This document shows, in pieces, positions 1-9,045 of a stretch of DNA of 64,000 bases (positions within the stretch are counted from its first letter, which is position 1; each line of letters opens with the position of its first letter). Made by a program: the position numbers and the translations under genes. Source of the DNA: Streptomyces hokutonensis (GTDB taxonomy: Bacteria; Actinomycetota; Actinomycetes; Streptomycetales; Streptomycetaceae); assembly GCF_000376565.1 (NCBI RefSeq), contig NZ_BARG01000001.1, positions 1 to 64,000 of the forward strand. Reading direction: 5' to 3'. The notes beneath the pieces were generated by a model, which worked only from the letters and a program-made list of their open reading frames with translations, was not told the origin of the DNA and searched no databases.

Positions 1-29
1 CCCGCCCCACCCCCTCCACCCCGCCTCCC

Positions 30-2576
30 TCAGTCCCGTGTCACCCGGAGCCCGGCTCCCTCGCCTCCCACCGCCAGCGCTCCGTCCAGGTCCGTCCGCA
101 GTACCACCGCGCCCATCGCTCGGAGCGCCGCGACCGTACTGGGGGCCGGGTGTCCGTAGGGGTTGTCCGCACCGCAGGAGATCAGCGCGAGCCGTGGGGC
201 AACCCTGCGCATCAGGTCCGGGTCCTGGTAGGCCGAACCGTGGTGGGCGACCTTGAGGACGTCCACGCCTCCCAGCAGTGCCGCCGCCGGTGATCTCAAC
301 AGCTCCTGCTGGGCCGGGGGTTCGAGGTCCCCGAGCAGCAGTAGCCGCAGCCCGGCCGTCCGGACGAGCAGCGTGACACTCGCGTCGTTCGGGCCGTCCT
401 GGTCAGGTGCCGGTTCCGGTGGCGGCCACAGCACCTGCCAGGAGAGCGGACCGGCGCGTCGCTGTTCCCCGGCGGCGGCCCGGGTGATCGGGATATGCCG
501 TTCCGCTGCCGCTCTCCGTACGAACTCGGCCTGGTCCGCGGGCTCTTCGAAGGACGTCGTCTCGATCGCGCCCACCGAGCGGCCCCGCAGCACCCCGGGC
601 AGTCCGGCGACGTGGTCGGCGTGGAAGTGGGTCAGGACGACCAGCGGAATCCTGGTGATGCCGAGCGTACGCAGACACTGGTCGACCAGCTTCGGATCGG
701 GTCCGGCGTCCACGACCACGCCGGTGCCCTTGCCCGCCGCGAGCACCGTCGCGTCGCCCTGTCCGACGTCGCACATCGCGAACCTCCAGTCCGGCGGCGG
801 CCATCCCGTGATCACCCGGGTGAGCGGCGCCGGCTCGACGACGACCAGCAGGAGCAGCAACCCGCAGAGACCGCACAGCCACGGATGTCTCAGCAGCCGT
901 CGGCCGACCAGCACGAGGACCGCGACGGCCACGGCGAGCAGCAGCGCCCCCGTCCAACTGCCCGGCCAGTCCACTCCCCCTCCGGGCAGCGCAGCGCCGG
1001 TCCTGGCCACGTCCGCGATCCACCCGGCGGGCCAACTCGCGCCCCACGCAAGGACCTTGGCCACCGGCATGAGCACCGGTGCCGTCGCCAGTGCCGCGAA
1101 GCCCAGCACCGTGGCCGGTGCGACGGCGAGCTCCGCGAGCAGGTTGCACGGCACCGCGACCAGACTGACCCGCGCCGACAGCACGGCCACGACCGGCGCG
1201 CACAGCGCCTGCGCTGCGGCAGCGGCGGCCACCGCCTCGGCCAGCCGCGGCGGAACCCGGTGCCGCCGCAGCGTCTCGCACCAGCGTGGCGCGAGCGTGA
1301 GCAGGGCTCCGGTGGCCAGCACGGAGAGCAGGAAGCCGTAACTGCGGGCCAGCCACGGGTCGTACAGCACCAGGAGCAGTACGGCCGTCGCCAGTGCCGG
1401 GATCAGTGATCTACGGCGTCCGGTCGCCAGGGCGAGCAGTGCGACGGCACCGCAGGCCGCGGCCCGCAGCACGCTCGGGTCGGGCCGGCACACGACGACG
1501 AACCCGAGGGTGAGTACTCCGCCGAGCAACGCGGTCGCCCGGAGTGAGATCCCCAGGCGCGGTGCGAGACCTCGGCGTTCCACGCGCTGGGCGAGGCCGG
1601 GCGGTCCGATGAGGAGGGCGAGCAGGATGGTCAGGTTGCTTCCGGAGACGGCGAGGGTGTGCGCGAGGTCCGTCTCCTTGAAGGCCTCGTCCAACTCCGG
1701 TGTGATGCGCGCGGTGTCACCGACGACCAGCCCCGGCAGCAGCGCCCGCGCGTCCGCCGGCAACCCGTCGGTGGCCTCACGCAGCCCGGCCCGCAACCGC
1801 CCGGCGAAACGCTGAGCTCCGGACGGCTTCCCCACCACCTCCGGGACCGGTTGGTTCCGCACCCGCAGCACGGCCGCGACCCGGTCCCCGCTGGTCAGAG
1901 GGGGCGCCAGCCGCGCGGTCACCCGTAGCCGCGTGGACGGCAGCAGCCCCAGCCAGGGCGAATGCTCCGGGCCGACGGCGCCCTCAACACTCTTGGCGCC
2001 CCCAGCGGATGAGCCCGGATCGACGATCAACAGCACCGGCGCCCGTGTCTCCACGACCGTCCCGTCCGTCTGCTCCACCCTCCGCACCTCGGCCTCGATC
2101 AGCACGGAGACCGGAGCCGCGTGATCCCCGCTGATCCGGGGCCGGGTCAACCGTGGATCGGAACCGACCTCCACCTCCGCGGTCACGGACGCGTACTGCC
2201 CCGCCAGCTCGGGCACCGGCCCGCGGCGCAGATCCGCCCCGTGCAATCCGGCGGAGGCGGCGGCTGCCGCGATGGAGAGGAGCAGGGCGGCGATCGAGGC
2301 ACGGGGCCAGGAGGAGAAGGCGCGGCTGCCGACCGCCCCGCCCCGCCGTCGCGCCAGCAGAAGCGCGAGCCCAGCCACCAGTGCGGTGACCGCGACACCG
2401 GTGACCCAGGCCGGTGACGCGTCCAGCGCCAGCGCGGCTGTCGCCCAGGCGGCGAGCACGGGCGGTACGAGCCGTAGGTCTGTCGGGCCTTCCTGGTGGG
2501 GGTGCGCGGCGCCCCGCCGGTTCCCGGAGGAGGCGTGCACGGCGCGGCGGGACGAGTCGTCGTGGAGGTGGGTCAT
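30..2576 (-). CDS. comEC: ComEC/Rec2-type DNA uptake channel protein
   Basis: 848-aa polytopic membrane protein. The N-terminal third has several hydrophobic segments and a DUF4131-like soluble stretch. The middle is a competence-domain membrane core. The C-terminal third is a metallo-beta-lactamase-like domain with the motif THFHADHVAG at about residues 648-657. In transforming bacteria ComEC forms the inner-membrane channel for single-stranded DNA. Streptomycetes are not generally known to be naturally competent, so the role here is open. The start is supported by a 4-bp ATGA overlap with the comEA stop just upstream, so the two are translationally coupled. Family assignment is firm; the biological role is inference. 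Confidence 0.93.
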   Translation of the reverse strand: MTHLHDDSSRRAVHASSGNRRGAAHPHQEGPTDLRLVPPVLAAWATAALALDASPAWVTGVAVTALVAGLALLLARRRGGAVGSRAFSSWPRASIAALLLSIAAAAASAGLHGADLRRGPVPELAGQYASVTAEVEVGSDPRLTRPRISGDHAAPVSVLIEAEVRRVEQTDGTVVETRAPVLLIVDPGSSAGGAKSVEGAVGPEHSPWLGLLPSTRLRVTARLAPPLTSGDRVAAVLRVRNQPVPEVVGKPSGAQRFAGRLRAGLREATDGLPADARALLPGLVVGDTARITPELDEAFKETDLAHTLAVSGSNLTILLALLIGPPGLAQRVERRGLAPRLGISLRATALLGGVLTLGFVVVCRPDPSVLRAAACGAVALLALATGRRRSLIPALATAVLLLVLYDPWLARSYGFLLSVLATGALLTLAPRWCETLRRHRVPPRLAEAVAAAAAAQALCAPVVAVLSARVSLVAVPCNLLAELAVAPATVLGFAALATAPVLMPVAKVLAWGASWPAGWIADVARTGAALPGGGVDWPGSWTGALLLAVAVAVLVLVGRRLLRHPWLCGLCGLLLLLVVVEPAPLTRVITGWPPPDWRFAMCDVGQGDATVLAAGKGTGVVVDAGPDPKLVDQCLRTLGITRIPLVVLTHFHADHVAGLPGVLRGRSVGAIETTSFEEPADQAEFVRRAAAERHIPITRAAAGEQRRAGPLSWQVLWPPPEPAPDQDGPNDASVTLLVRTAGLRLLLLGDLEPPAQQELLRSPAAALLGGVDVLKVAHHGSAYQDPDLMRRVAPRLALISCGADNPYGHPAPSTVAALRAMGAVVLRTDLDGALAVGGEGAGLRVTRD

Positions 2577-3775
2577 GGCCGCACCAGGTCTCGCAGATCG
2601 GCGAAGCGGCGGTCTCCGATGCCGTTGACCTGGCGCAGTTCGTCCACCGAGCGGAAACCGCCGTGCTGGGTGCGGTAGTCGATGATGTGCTGGGCCAGCA
2701 CGGGGCCCACCCCCGGCAGGGTGTTGAGCTGTTCGGCAGTGCCCGTGTTGAGGGAGACCGGAGCACCTGGACCGGCCCCCACACCGGTGCCTGTCGAACC
2801 CGCCGCACCGCCCGCACCAGACACGGCGGCGGGCGCCGGCCCCCCGACGACGATCTGCTCCCCGTCCACAAGGAACCGAGCGAGGTTGAGCCCCTCGGTG
2901 TTCGTGCCCGAACGCACCCCACCCGCTTCCCGCAGCGCATCCGTCACCCGCGAACCGGCCGGGAGCCGATGAACTCCGGGTTTACGGACCTTGCCGCTGA
3001 CGTCCACGACGATCTCGGCGCCGGTGGCGCCCGCCGCACTCGATACGCCCCGCGCTCCGGCCGAGGCTGGCGACGACTCGGCCCCTTTGCCCGTCGTGCT
3101 GCTCCCTTCATCGCCCCCTGTCCCGTAAGGAGCCACTGCCCGTACCACCTCCGGGGCCCGTACGGGCTGGGTCCGGCCCACCCAGAAGTGCTGTACGGCG
3201 AAGACCGCGGCCACCACGAACAGCACACCGAGCGCCACCACGCTCCGCCGCTCCAGCCCGCACCGCGTCTGCACCCACACCGGCATCCGCTCCCGCAGAG
3301 CCGCCCCGGCCCGCTCGCGCCAGGCCCCTACCGCGCGGTCGTCCCCGACATAGGCCTCCGCGACACCGGCCTCCCCAACACCGTCGAAGTCTCCGACGTC
3401 TCCGCCCCTTGCGGGCCCCGCAGAGGGCTCCTCGCCCCCTCCGCCGTACAGGACGTCAGCTCCCGGCCCAACACCCACCGGCACACCCATCCGAACCGGC
3501 GCCCGGGCCGCCACCCACTCCCCCGGCGCCGGATCCCCCCGCTCCTCCCCCGGCGGCCCGTTCCCCAACTCCCGCCGTTCCCCTACTCGTTCGGCGAAGA
3601 GGAGTTCCGCGCGTCGCCGGAGTTCGTCCGCCGAGGCCTGGCGGTGTGCCCGGCCTCGGGTCGGCGCGCGGCGATGGCGGGTGCGACCGTCCGAGGACGG
3701 GGCGCGGCCCGGGCCGCTGGTCGCGGTGGCTGTGTGTGAGCGTGATCGAAGTGCCATGCGCCGAGGATCGGGCAT
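2573..3775 (-). CDS. comEA: ComEA family helix-hairpin-helix DNA-binding protein
   Basis: 400 aa. A long Arg/Gly/Pro-rich N-terminal region (about 1-175) is followed by one TM segment (about 178-196), an SLBB domain (about 253-310, VDVSGKVRKPGVHRLPAGSR) and two helix-hairpin-helix motifs at the C-terminus (about 340-400, LPGVGPVLAQHI and VNGIGDRRFADL). This is the ComEA layout of a membrane-anchored double-stranded DNA receptor feeding ComEC, whose start it overlaps by 4 bp. The N-terminal extension is much longer than in Bacillus ComEA (about 205 aa in total) and is low-complexity. An alternative start 6 codons in (MALRSRS) is possible; neither start has a clear ribosome binding site. Confidence 0.9.
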   Translation of the reverse strand: MPDPRRMALRSRSHTATATSGPGRAPSSDGRTRHRRAPTRGRAHRQASADELRRRAELLFAERVGERRELGNGPPGEERGDPAPGEWVAARAPVRMGVPVGVGPGADVLYGGGGEEPSAGPARGGDVGDFDGVGEAGVAEAYVGDDRAVGAWRERAGAALRERMPVWVQTRCGLERRSVVALGVLFVVAAVFAVQHFWVGRTQPVRAPEVVRAVAPYGTGGDEGSSTTGKGAESSPASAGARGVSSAAGATGAEIVVDVSGKVRKPGVHRLPAGSRVTDALREAGGVRSGTNTEGLNLARFLVDGEQIVVGGPAPAAVSGAGGAAGSTGTGVGAGPGAPVSLNTGTAEQLNTLPGVGPVLAQHIIDYRTQHGGFRSVDELRQVNGIGDRRFADLRDLVRP

Positions 3776-3912
3776 CTCGCCACTTCGCGATGATCTTGGT
3801 CAATTCCCGGGGACGGCAGCCCAGTTGTGGATAACTCCGTCACCCGCACGAGTTACCAGCCCCGCCGATCACCGGCCCCGACGAACATCCCGCACGCCAC
3901 GGACGGCAACCG

Positions 3913-4758
3913 TCACCGCGGCGAAACCACAGCCCCCAACAACCCGGGCCCGGTATGCGCCCCGATCACCGCCCCGACCTCGCTCACATGCAGATCGGCC
4001 AGCCCCGGCACCCGTACCCGGAGCCGCTCCGCGAGGGCCTCCGCGCGCTCGGGTGCGGAGAGATGGTGGACGGCGATGTCGACCTGCGCGCTGCCCGCCC
4101 GCTCGGCCACGATCTCCTCGAGGCGGGCGATCGCCTTCGATGCCGTCCGGACCTTCTCCAGGGGTTCGATGCGCCCGCCCTCCAGCTGGAGCAGCGGTTT
4201 CACGGCGAGCGCGGAGCCCAGCAGGGCCTGGGCCGCGCCGATGCGGCCGCCCCGGCGCAGATAGTCGAGGGTGTCGACGTAGAAGTAGGCGGAGGTGCCC
4301 GCGGCCCGTTTCTCGGCGGCCGTGACCGCCTCGTCGATCGTGCCGCCCGCCTCCGCGGTCTCGGCCGCGGCGAGTGCGCAGAAGCCGAGTGCCATCGCGA
4401 TCATGCCGGTGTCCACGACCCGCACGGGTACCGGTGCCTCGCGGGCGGCGAGGACCGCCGCGTCGTAGGTGCCCGAGAGTTCGGCGGAGAGGTGGAGGGA
4501 GACGATGCCGGTGGCGCCGGACTCGGCGACCCTGCGGTAGGTCTCGGCGAAGAGCTGGGGGCTGGGCCGCGAGGTGGTGACCGGGCGTCGCTTCTGGAGG
4601 GCCAGGGCCAGGGAGCGGGTGGAGATCTCGGTGCCCTCTTCGAATGCCCGGTCGCCGAGGACCACGGTCAGCGGCACCGCTGTGATGCCGTGGCGCTCCA
4701 TCGTCAGCGGCGGCAGGTAGGCCGTTGAATCGGTGACGATCGCGACATGGCGGGACAT
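3913..4758 (-). CDS. DegV family fatty-acid-binding protein
   Basis: 281 aa, typical DegV/FakB length. The N-terminus has VTDSTAYLP followed by VTTSRPSP and SLHLSAELSGTYDAA, the signature loops that hold the carboxylate of a bound fatty acid. The C-terminal lobe has the family's hallmark LDYLRRGGRI and ends with HTGPGLLG. FakB proteins present fatty acids to the kinase FakA in firmicutes. No FakA-like DAK-domain gene is visible in this window. It lies upstream of comEA on the same strand with a 137-nt gap that holds no recognisable feature. Confidence 0.9.
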   Translation of the reverse strand: MSRHVAIVTDSTAYLPPLTMERHGITAVPLTVVLGDRAFEEGTEISTRSLALALQKRRPVTTSRPSPQLFAETYRRVAESGATGIVSLHLSAELSGTYDAAVLAAREAPVPVRVVDTGMIAMALGFCALAAAETAEAGGTIDEAVTAAEKRAAGTSAYFYVDTLDYLRRGGRIGAAQALLGSALAVKPLLQLEGGRIEPLEKVRTASKAIARLEEIVAERAGSAQVDIAVHHLSAPERAEALAERLRVRVPGLADLHVSEVGAVIGAHTGPGLLGAVVSPR

Positions 4759-4866
4759 GAGCTGGAGGTTACCTGCCGTAGCGGCCGGGCGGCAGCCCGA
4801 CCCCTTTCACCTGGGCCGGAACCGGCCGGATCACACCGTGCCGCACGCTCGGACGGTACCGCCCGG

Positions 4867-5625
4867 TCAAGTCGTGCTCTCGGGGCGGGGTTTCTTCTGC
4901 CAGGGGTAGCCGGTACGCCGTGTCGGCGGGGTGATGGCGGAGGGGGTGGGCTCGTCGGCGGCGGGGCGGGAGCGCGGGGTCTCGGGCCAGGTCTGGTGGG
5001 CCGTGGTGGCGTCGGCGGCCGGGGCGTCGGGCCACGGGGGTGGCGCGTGCTCCGACTTCGTCCAGTGCCGCAGGGCTCCTGCCTCCACGTCTATCTGGGC
5101 GCTCAGTGCGTCGAGGTCGTCCTCCGCGAAGCGGCCGGCGCGGTCGCGGGCGGCCCAGCGCAGGGAGTCGGCCGATTTCGTGATGCGCTCGGTGCGCTCG
5201 CGCAGGGCGGGCAGCCGCTCGGCGAGCGTTCTGCGGTCCGGCTCGGACTCCAGGCGTTTGAGTTCGCCGTCGAGTTCGCGGCCGTGTGCGCTGAGCCGTT
5301 GGAAGAGGCCGAGGGATTCCTTCAGGGACTCGTCCTCGGTCACGCCCGCGTGCAGCGCGTCCTGGGTCGCGCGCATCGATGTGCGCAGCGCGAGCCGCAG
5401 TTGGGCCACCTGTCCCTGGGGGCCGGGCTGGGCAAGGGACTTGGCGCGCAGGGTGTGGTCCTCGACCGAGCGCCGGGCCTGCGCGACCGTACGGTCGACG
5501 CCTCGCTTGGCCGCGCCCACCGCCTTGACCGCCGCATAGCCGCCCGCGACGACGAACAGCAGGAAGAGAAGGGCGAAGACTGCGATCACGGCTTCCAACG
5601 CTCCTCCACCGGCTCCGGGCGGCAC
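4867..5625 (-). CDS. conserved hypothetical protein with one N-terminal TM segment
   Basis: 252 aa from the outermost GTG at 5625. A TTG at 5598 gives a protein starting MEAVIAVFALLF and has a well-placed GGTGGAGGAGC just upstream, so I prefer 4867..5598 (243 aa). A single TM segment (AVIAVFALLFLLFVVAGGYAA) is followed by a cytoplasmic region rich in Arg, Glu, Leu and Ala with heptad-like character (about 60-190), consistent with coiled coil, and a Pro-rich tail. No catalytic motif is visible and I do not recognise a named family. It lies downstream of the leuS terminator and is probably its own transcription unit. Confidence 0.72.
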   Translation of the reverse strand: MPPGAGGGALEAVIAVFALLFLLFVVAGGYAAVKAVGAAKRGVDRTVAQARRSVEDHTLRAKSLAQPGPQGQVAQLRLALRTSMRATQDALHAGVTEDESLKESLGLFQRLSAHGRELDGELKRLESEPDRRTLAERLPALRERTERITKSADSLRWAARDRAGRFAEDDLDALSAQIDVEAGALRHWTKSEHAPPPWPDAPAADATTAHQTWPETPRSRPAADEPTPSAITPPTRRTGYPWQKKPRPESTT

Positions 5626-5655
5626 ACGCCGCGCCGCTCTTCAACGGTAAACGCA

Positions 5656-5698
5656 ACGGGCAGGTCCGGAGTTCCAGAAGAACCCCGAACCTGCCCGT
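5656..5698 (-). terminator. terminator downstream of leuS
   Basis: A long imperfect stem. ACGGGCAGGT pairs with ACCTGCCCGT, continued inward by GAACTCC/GGGGTTC. It sits about 50 nt beyond the leuS stop on the minus strand. There is no long U tract, as is usual for Streptomyces terminators. Confidence 0.75.
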
Positions 5699-5749
5699 AG
5701 GGGACTACCCCGAGGCGCCGCCCCCGGACGGCCCCAGCGCTGTGCAGAA

Positions 5750-8629
5750 CTACGCCGGAACGATGTTGACCAGCTTCGGCGCCCGCACGATGACCTTGCG
5801 GATGCCCGCGCCGTCCAGCGCGGCGACGACCTTCTCGTCGGCCAGCGCGACCTTCTCCAGCTCGGCGTCGGAGATCGTCGGCGGGACCTCCAGGCGTGCC
5901 TTGACCTTGCCCTTGATCTGCACGACGCAGGTCACGCTCTCGTCGACGACGTACGCCGGGTCGGCCACGGGGAAGTCCTGGTGGACCACCGTGTCGGTGC
6001 GGCCCAGCTTGCGCCACAGTTCCTCGGCGACGTGCGGGGCCAGCGGCGCGATCAGCAGGACCAGGGACTCGGCGACGGAACGCGGCACCGCGCCGCCCGC
6101 CTTGGTCAGGAAGTTGTTCAGCTCGGTGACCTTGGCGATCGCCGTGTTGAACCGCAGACCCTCCAGGTCCTGGCGCACCCCGTCGATCGCCTTGTGCAGG
6201 GCACGCAGCGTCTCCTCGTCGGGCTCGGTGTCGACGACCGTGACCTCGCCGGTCGTCTCGTCGACGACGTTGCGCCACAGCCGCTGCAGCAGCCGGTACT
6301 GGCCCACCACCGCGCGCGTGTCCCACGGCCGGGACACGTCCAAGGGGCCCATGGCCATCTCGTACAGGCGCAGGGTGTCGGCGCCGTACTCCTCGCAGAT
6401 CTCGTCCGGAGTGACCGCGTTCTTCAGGGACTTGCCCATCTTGCCCAGCAGCCGGGAGACCTTCTCGCCCTGGTAGTAGTACTCGCCGCCCAGTTCCTCG
6501 ACCTCGGCGGCCGGCACGGGGAAGCCTCGGCTGTCCCGGTAGACGTAGGCCTGGATCATGCCCTGGTTGAACAGTTTGTGGAACGGCTCCGGGGACGAGA
6601 TGTGCCCCAGGTCGAACAGCACCTTGGACCAGAACCGCGCGTACAGCAGGTGCAGTACGGCGTGTTCGGCGCCGCCGACGTACAGGTCGACGCCGCCGTG
6701 CGGCATGCCCGCGCGGGGGCCCATCCAGTACTGCTCGATGGCCGGGTCGACCAGCTTCTGGTCGTTGTGCGGGTCCAGGTAGCGCAGTTCGTACCAGCAG
6801 GAACCGGCCCAGTTGGGCATGGTGTTGGTCTCGCGGCGGTACTTCCGGGGGCCGCGTCCGTCGCCCAGGTCCAGGGTGACGTTCACCCAGTCCTCGTTGC
6901 GGGACAGGGGCGTCTCCGGGGACGTGTTGGCGTCGTCCGGGTCGAAGGTGCGCGGCGAGTAGTCCTCGACCTCCGGCAGCTCCAGGGGCAGCATCGACTC
7001 GGGCAGCGAGTGCGCGACGCCGTCCTCGTCGTAGACGATCGGGAAGGGCTCGCCCCAGTAGCGCTGGCGGCTGAACAGCCAGTCGCGCAGGCGGAAGTTG
7101 ACGGTGCCTTCGCCGATGCCCTTGCGGGCCAGCCACTCGGTGATGCGGGCCTTGGCCTCGGCGACGGGCAGGCCGTCCAGGGAGATGTCCTCGTTCGAGG
7201 AGTTGATGATCTTCGCGTCGTAGGACCCGAAGGCGTTCTCCCAGGTGGACGTGTCGGTGCCGCGGCCGTCGGTGGGCTCGACGATGCAGGTGATCGGCAG
7301 CTCGAAGGCGCGCGCGAAGTCGAAGTCGCGCTGGTCGCCCGCGGGGACGGCCATGATCGCGCCGGTGCCGTAGCCCATCAGTACGTAGTCGGCGATGAAG
7401 ACGGGGATGCGGTCGCCGTTGACCGGGTTGGTGGCGAACGCGCCGGTGAAGACACCGGTCTTGTCCTTGGCCTCGGCCTGCCGCTCCACGTCGGACTTGG
7501 TGCCGGCCTGCGCGCGGTAGGCGGCGACGGCCTCCCCCGGGGTGGCGTGCGAGCCGGTCCACACGTCGTGGGTGCCCTCGGGCCAGGTGGCGGGGGTGAA
7601 CTTGTCGACCAGCGGGTGTTCGGGCGCCAGCACCATGTAGGTCGCGCCGAACAGGGTGTCGGGGCGGGTGGTGAAGACGGTGATGTTCTCGCCGTCGACG
7701 GGGAAGTCGACGCGGGCGCCCTCGGAGCGGCCGATCCAGTTGCGCTGCTGCAGCTTGATGGCCTCGGGCCAGTCCAGCTCCTCCAGGTCGGACAGCAGCC
7801 GGTCGGCGTAGGCGGTGATGCGCATGTTCCACTGGCGCAGCTTGGCCTTGAAGACGGGGAAGTTGCCGCGCTCGGAGCGGCCGTCGGCGGTGACCTCCTC
7901 GTTGGCCAGGACCGTGCCCAGGCCGGGGCACCAGTTGACGGGCGCGTCGGAGGCGTAGGCCAGGCGGAACTCGCTCAGGACGTCGGCGCGTTCGGTGGCG
8001 GTCAGCTCCGGCCACGCGCGCGTGTGGCCCGGTACGGCACGCTCACCGGTCTCGAACTGGGCGATCAGCTCGGCGATCGGGCGGGCCTTGTCGGCCTCGT
8101 CGTCGTACCAGGAGTTGAAGATCTGCAGGAAGATCCACTGGGTCCACTTGTAGTACTCCGGGTCGATCGTGGCGAACGACCGGCGCTTGTCGTGGCCCAG
8201 GCCCAGGGCGCGCAGCTGGACCTTCATGTTCTCGATGTTGGCCTCGGTGGACACGCGCGGGTGCGTGCCGGTCTGCACGGCGTACTGCTCGGCGGGCAGG
8301 CCGAAGGCGTCGAAGCCCAGGGTGTGCAGCACGTTGTGCCCGGTCATCCGCTGGAACCGGGCGAAGACATCGGTGGCGATGTAGCCCAGGGGGTGGCCGA
8401 CGTGCAGGCCCGCACCGGAGGGGTACGGGAACATGTCCATGATGAACTTCTTGGGGCGCGCGGCCAGTTCGGGGTCGCCGGCCAGGTCACCGCTCGGGTT
8501 CGGGGCCTCGTAGGTGCCCTCGGCGTCCCAGAAGTCCTGCCAGCGTGCCTCGATGTCCGCGGCCATGGCGGCCGTGTAGCGGTGCGGCGCGACCACCTCG
8601 GCGGCGGCAGCGGGGTTCGTCTCGCTCAT
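5750..8629 (-). CDS. leuS: leucyl-tRNA synthetase
   Basis: 959 aa class I aminoacyl-tRNA synthetase that charges tRNA-Leu. The HIGH signature is HVGH (in [13 protein letters not shown]), the KMSKS signature is KMGKS (in [13 protein letters not shown]), and a CP1 editing insertion lies between them with [12 protein letters not shown]. The start ATG at 8629 gives [11 protein letters not shown] and is preceded by GAGG 4-5 nt away. The frame opens further upstream to 8674, but that part has no ribosome binding site and would run into the regulatory leader. A short leucine-rich leader peptide and an attenuator-like hairpin lie immediately upstream. Confidence 0.97.
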   Translation of the reverse strand: MSETNPAAAAEVVAPHRYTAAMAADIEARWQDFWDAEGTYEAPNPSGDLAGDPELAARPKKFIMDMFPYPSGAGLHVGHPLGYIATDVFARFQRMTGHNVLHTLGFDAFGLPAEQYAVQTGTHPRVSTEANIENMKVQLRALGLGHDKRRSFATIDPEYYKWTQWIFLQIFNSWYDDEADKARPIAELIAQFETGERAVPGHTRAWPELTATERADVLSEFRLAYASDAPVNWCPGLGTVLANEEVTADGRSERGNFPVFKAKLRQWNMRITAYADRLLSDLEELDWPEAIKLQQRNWIGRSEGARVDFPVDGENITVFTTRPDTLFGATYMVLAPEHPLVDKFTPATWPEGTHDVWTGSHATPGEAVAAYRAQAGTKSDVERQAEAKDKTGVFTGAFATNPVNGDRIPVFIADYVLMGYGTGAIMAVPAGDQRDFDFARAFELPITCIVEPTDGRGTDTSTWENAFGSYDAKIINSSNEDISLDGLPVAEAKARITEWLARKGIGEGTVNFRLRDWLFSRQRYWGEPFPIVYDEDGVAHSLPESMLPLELPEVEDYSPRTFDPDDANTSPETPLSRNEDWVNVTLDLGDGRGPRKYRRETNTMPNWAGSCWYELRYLDPHNDQKLVDPAIEQYWMGPRAGMPHGGVDLYVGGAEHAVLHLLYARFWSKVLFDLGHISSPEPFHKLFNQGMIQAYVYRDSRGFPVPAAEVEELGGEYYYQGEKVSRLLGKMGKSLKNAVTPDEICEEYGADTLRLYEMAMGPLDVSRPWDTRAVVGQYRLLQRLWRNVVDETTGEVTVVDTEPDEETLRALHKAIDGVRQDLEGLRFNTAIAKVTELNNFLTKAGGAVPRSVAESLVLLIAPLAPHVAEELWRKLGRTDTVVHQDFPVADPAYVVDESVTCVVQIKGKVKARLEVPPTISDAELEKVALADEKVVAALDGAGIRKVIVRAPKLVNIVPA

Positions 8630-8683
8630 GATCCTCAAAGCTCCATCGATCGTCTCTGCCAGCGGCTGCGACATTCAAGAAAC

Positions 8684-8709
8684 GAAAAATCCCCTCGCAC
8701 AGGAGGGGA
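8684..8709 (-). terminator. attenuator-type intrinsic terminator in the leuS leader
   Basis: On the minus strand TCCCCTC, a 6-nt loop, then GAGGGGA is followed directly by TTTTT. It is a compact 7-bp GC stem with a U tract, rare in this genome. It lies 54-80 nt upstream of the leuS start and 47 nt downstream of the leader-peptide stop. This is the layout of a ribosome-mediated transcription attenuator. Confidence 0.75.
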
Positions 8710-8720
8710 CGCCGCGCCGA

Positions 8721-8751
8721 TTCCGACCTCACCGTTCACCGGTGGTCGGGA
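8721..8751 (-). promoter_or_regulatory. leuS leader hairpin, candidate pause or antiterminator element
   Basis: An inverted repeat TCCCGACC / GGTCGGAA encloses a second stem ACCG / CGGT. It sits between the leader-peptide stop (8756) and the terminator hairpin (8684-8709). Position and size suit the 1:2 or alternative hairpin of an attenuator. I have not shown mutually exclusive pairing with the terminator arm, so its precise role is inference. Confidence 0.5.
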
Positions 8752-8755
8752 CTGA

Positions 8756-8794
8756 TCAGCGCGGCTCGCTAAGCAGAAGGCGTACGGCACGCAT
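8756..8794 (-). CDS. leucine leader peptide for leuS attenuation
   Basis: A 12-codon frame encodes MRAVRLLLSEPR with three consecutive Leu codons (CTT CTG CTT). CTT is rare in high-GC actinobacteria. The start is 6 nt downstream of a TACCCT -10-like hexamer (8801-8806), so the transcript would begin at or next to the ATG and be leaderless. Leucine leader peptides ahead of leuA/leuS-type genes in actinobacteria have been described by comparative genomics (recalled). Stalling at the Leu triplet would favour read-through into leuS. Confidence 0.72.
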   Translation of the reverse strand: MRAVRLLLSEPR

Positions 8795-8800
8795 GGCATG

Positions 8801-8806
8801 AGGGTA
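8801..8806 (-). promoter_or_regulatory. -10 element of the leuS leader promoter
   Basis: TACCCT (minus strand) lies exactly 6 nt before the ATG of the leader peptide, the spacing expected for a leaderless transcript. No convincing -35 hexamer is visible. Confidence 0.45.
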
Positions 8807-8942
8807 CCGCAGCGCTTGAGCACAACGCGACGCGCTTCCGTATCACCCTTGGCACCCTGACCGCACCGGCATGCACTGAACCAAGTTCAAGGACTACCTT
8901 CGCGTACCACCCACTACGGGACATCACAGCAAGCGCATTGTC

Positions 8943-8969
8943 GTTTGATAACAACGCAATAACTCAAAC
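8943..8969. promoter_or_regulatory. inverted repeat in an AT-rich patch upstream of the cytochrome-b-like gene
   Basis: GTTTGA (8943-8948) and TCAAAC (8964-8969) form a perfect 6-bp inverted repeat with a 15-nt AT-rich spacer. It lies 77 nt upstream of the start at 9046 and in the divergent interval shared with the leuS leader. The local AT richness stands out. It is a candidate operator or promoter for the redox operon; the regulator is unknown. Confidence 0.4.
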
Positions 8970-9045
8970 CTCGTACCCACCGGTATGGAGCCACTTAGAG
9001 TTCGGCAGCGGGACCGCTTTCCCGATACTGCTCGGAGTTGCCCCC

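Noticed and set aside
5981..8755. A 924-codon open frame antisense to leuS
   Set aside because: Composition is Gly/Val/Gln/Arg-rich with no motif; leuS on the other strand has all class I synthetase signatures.
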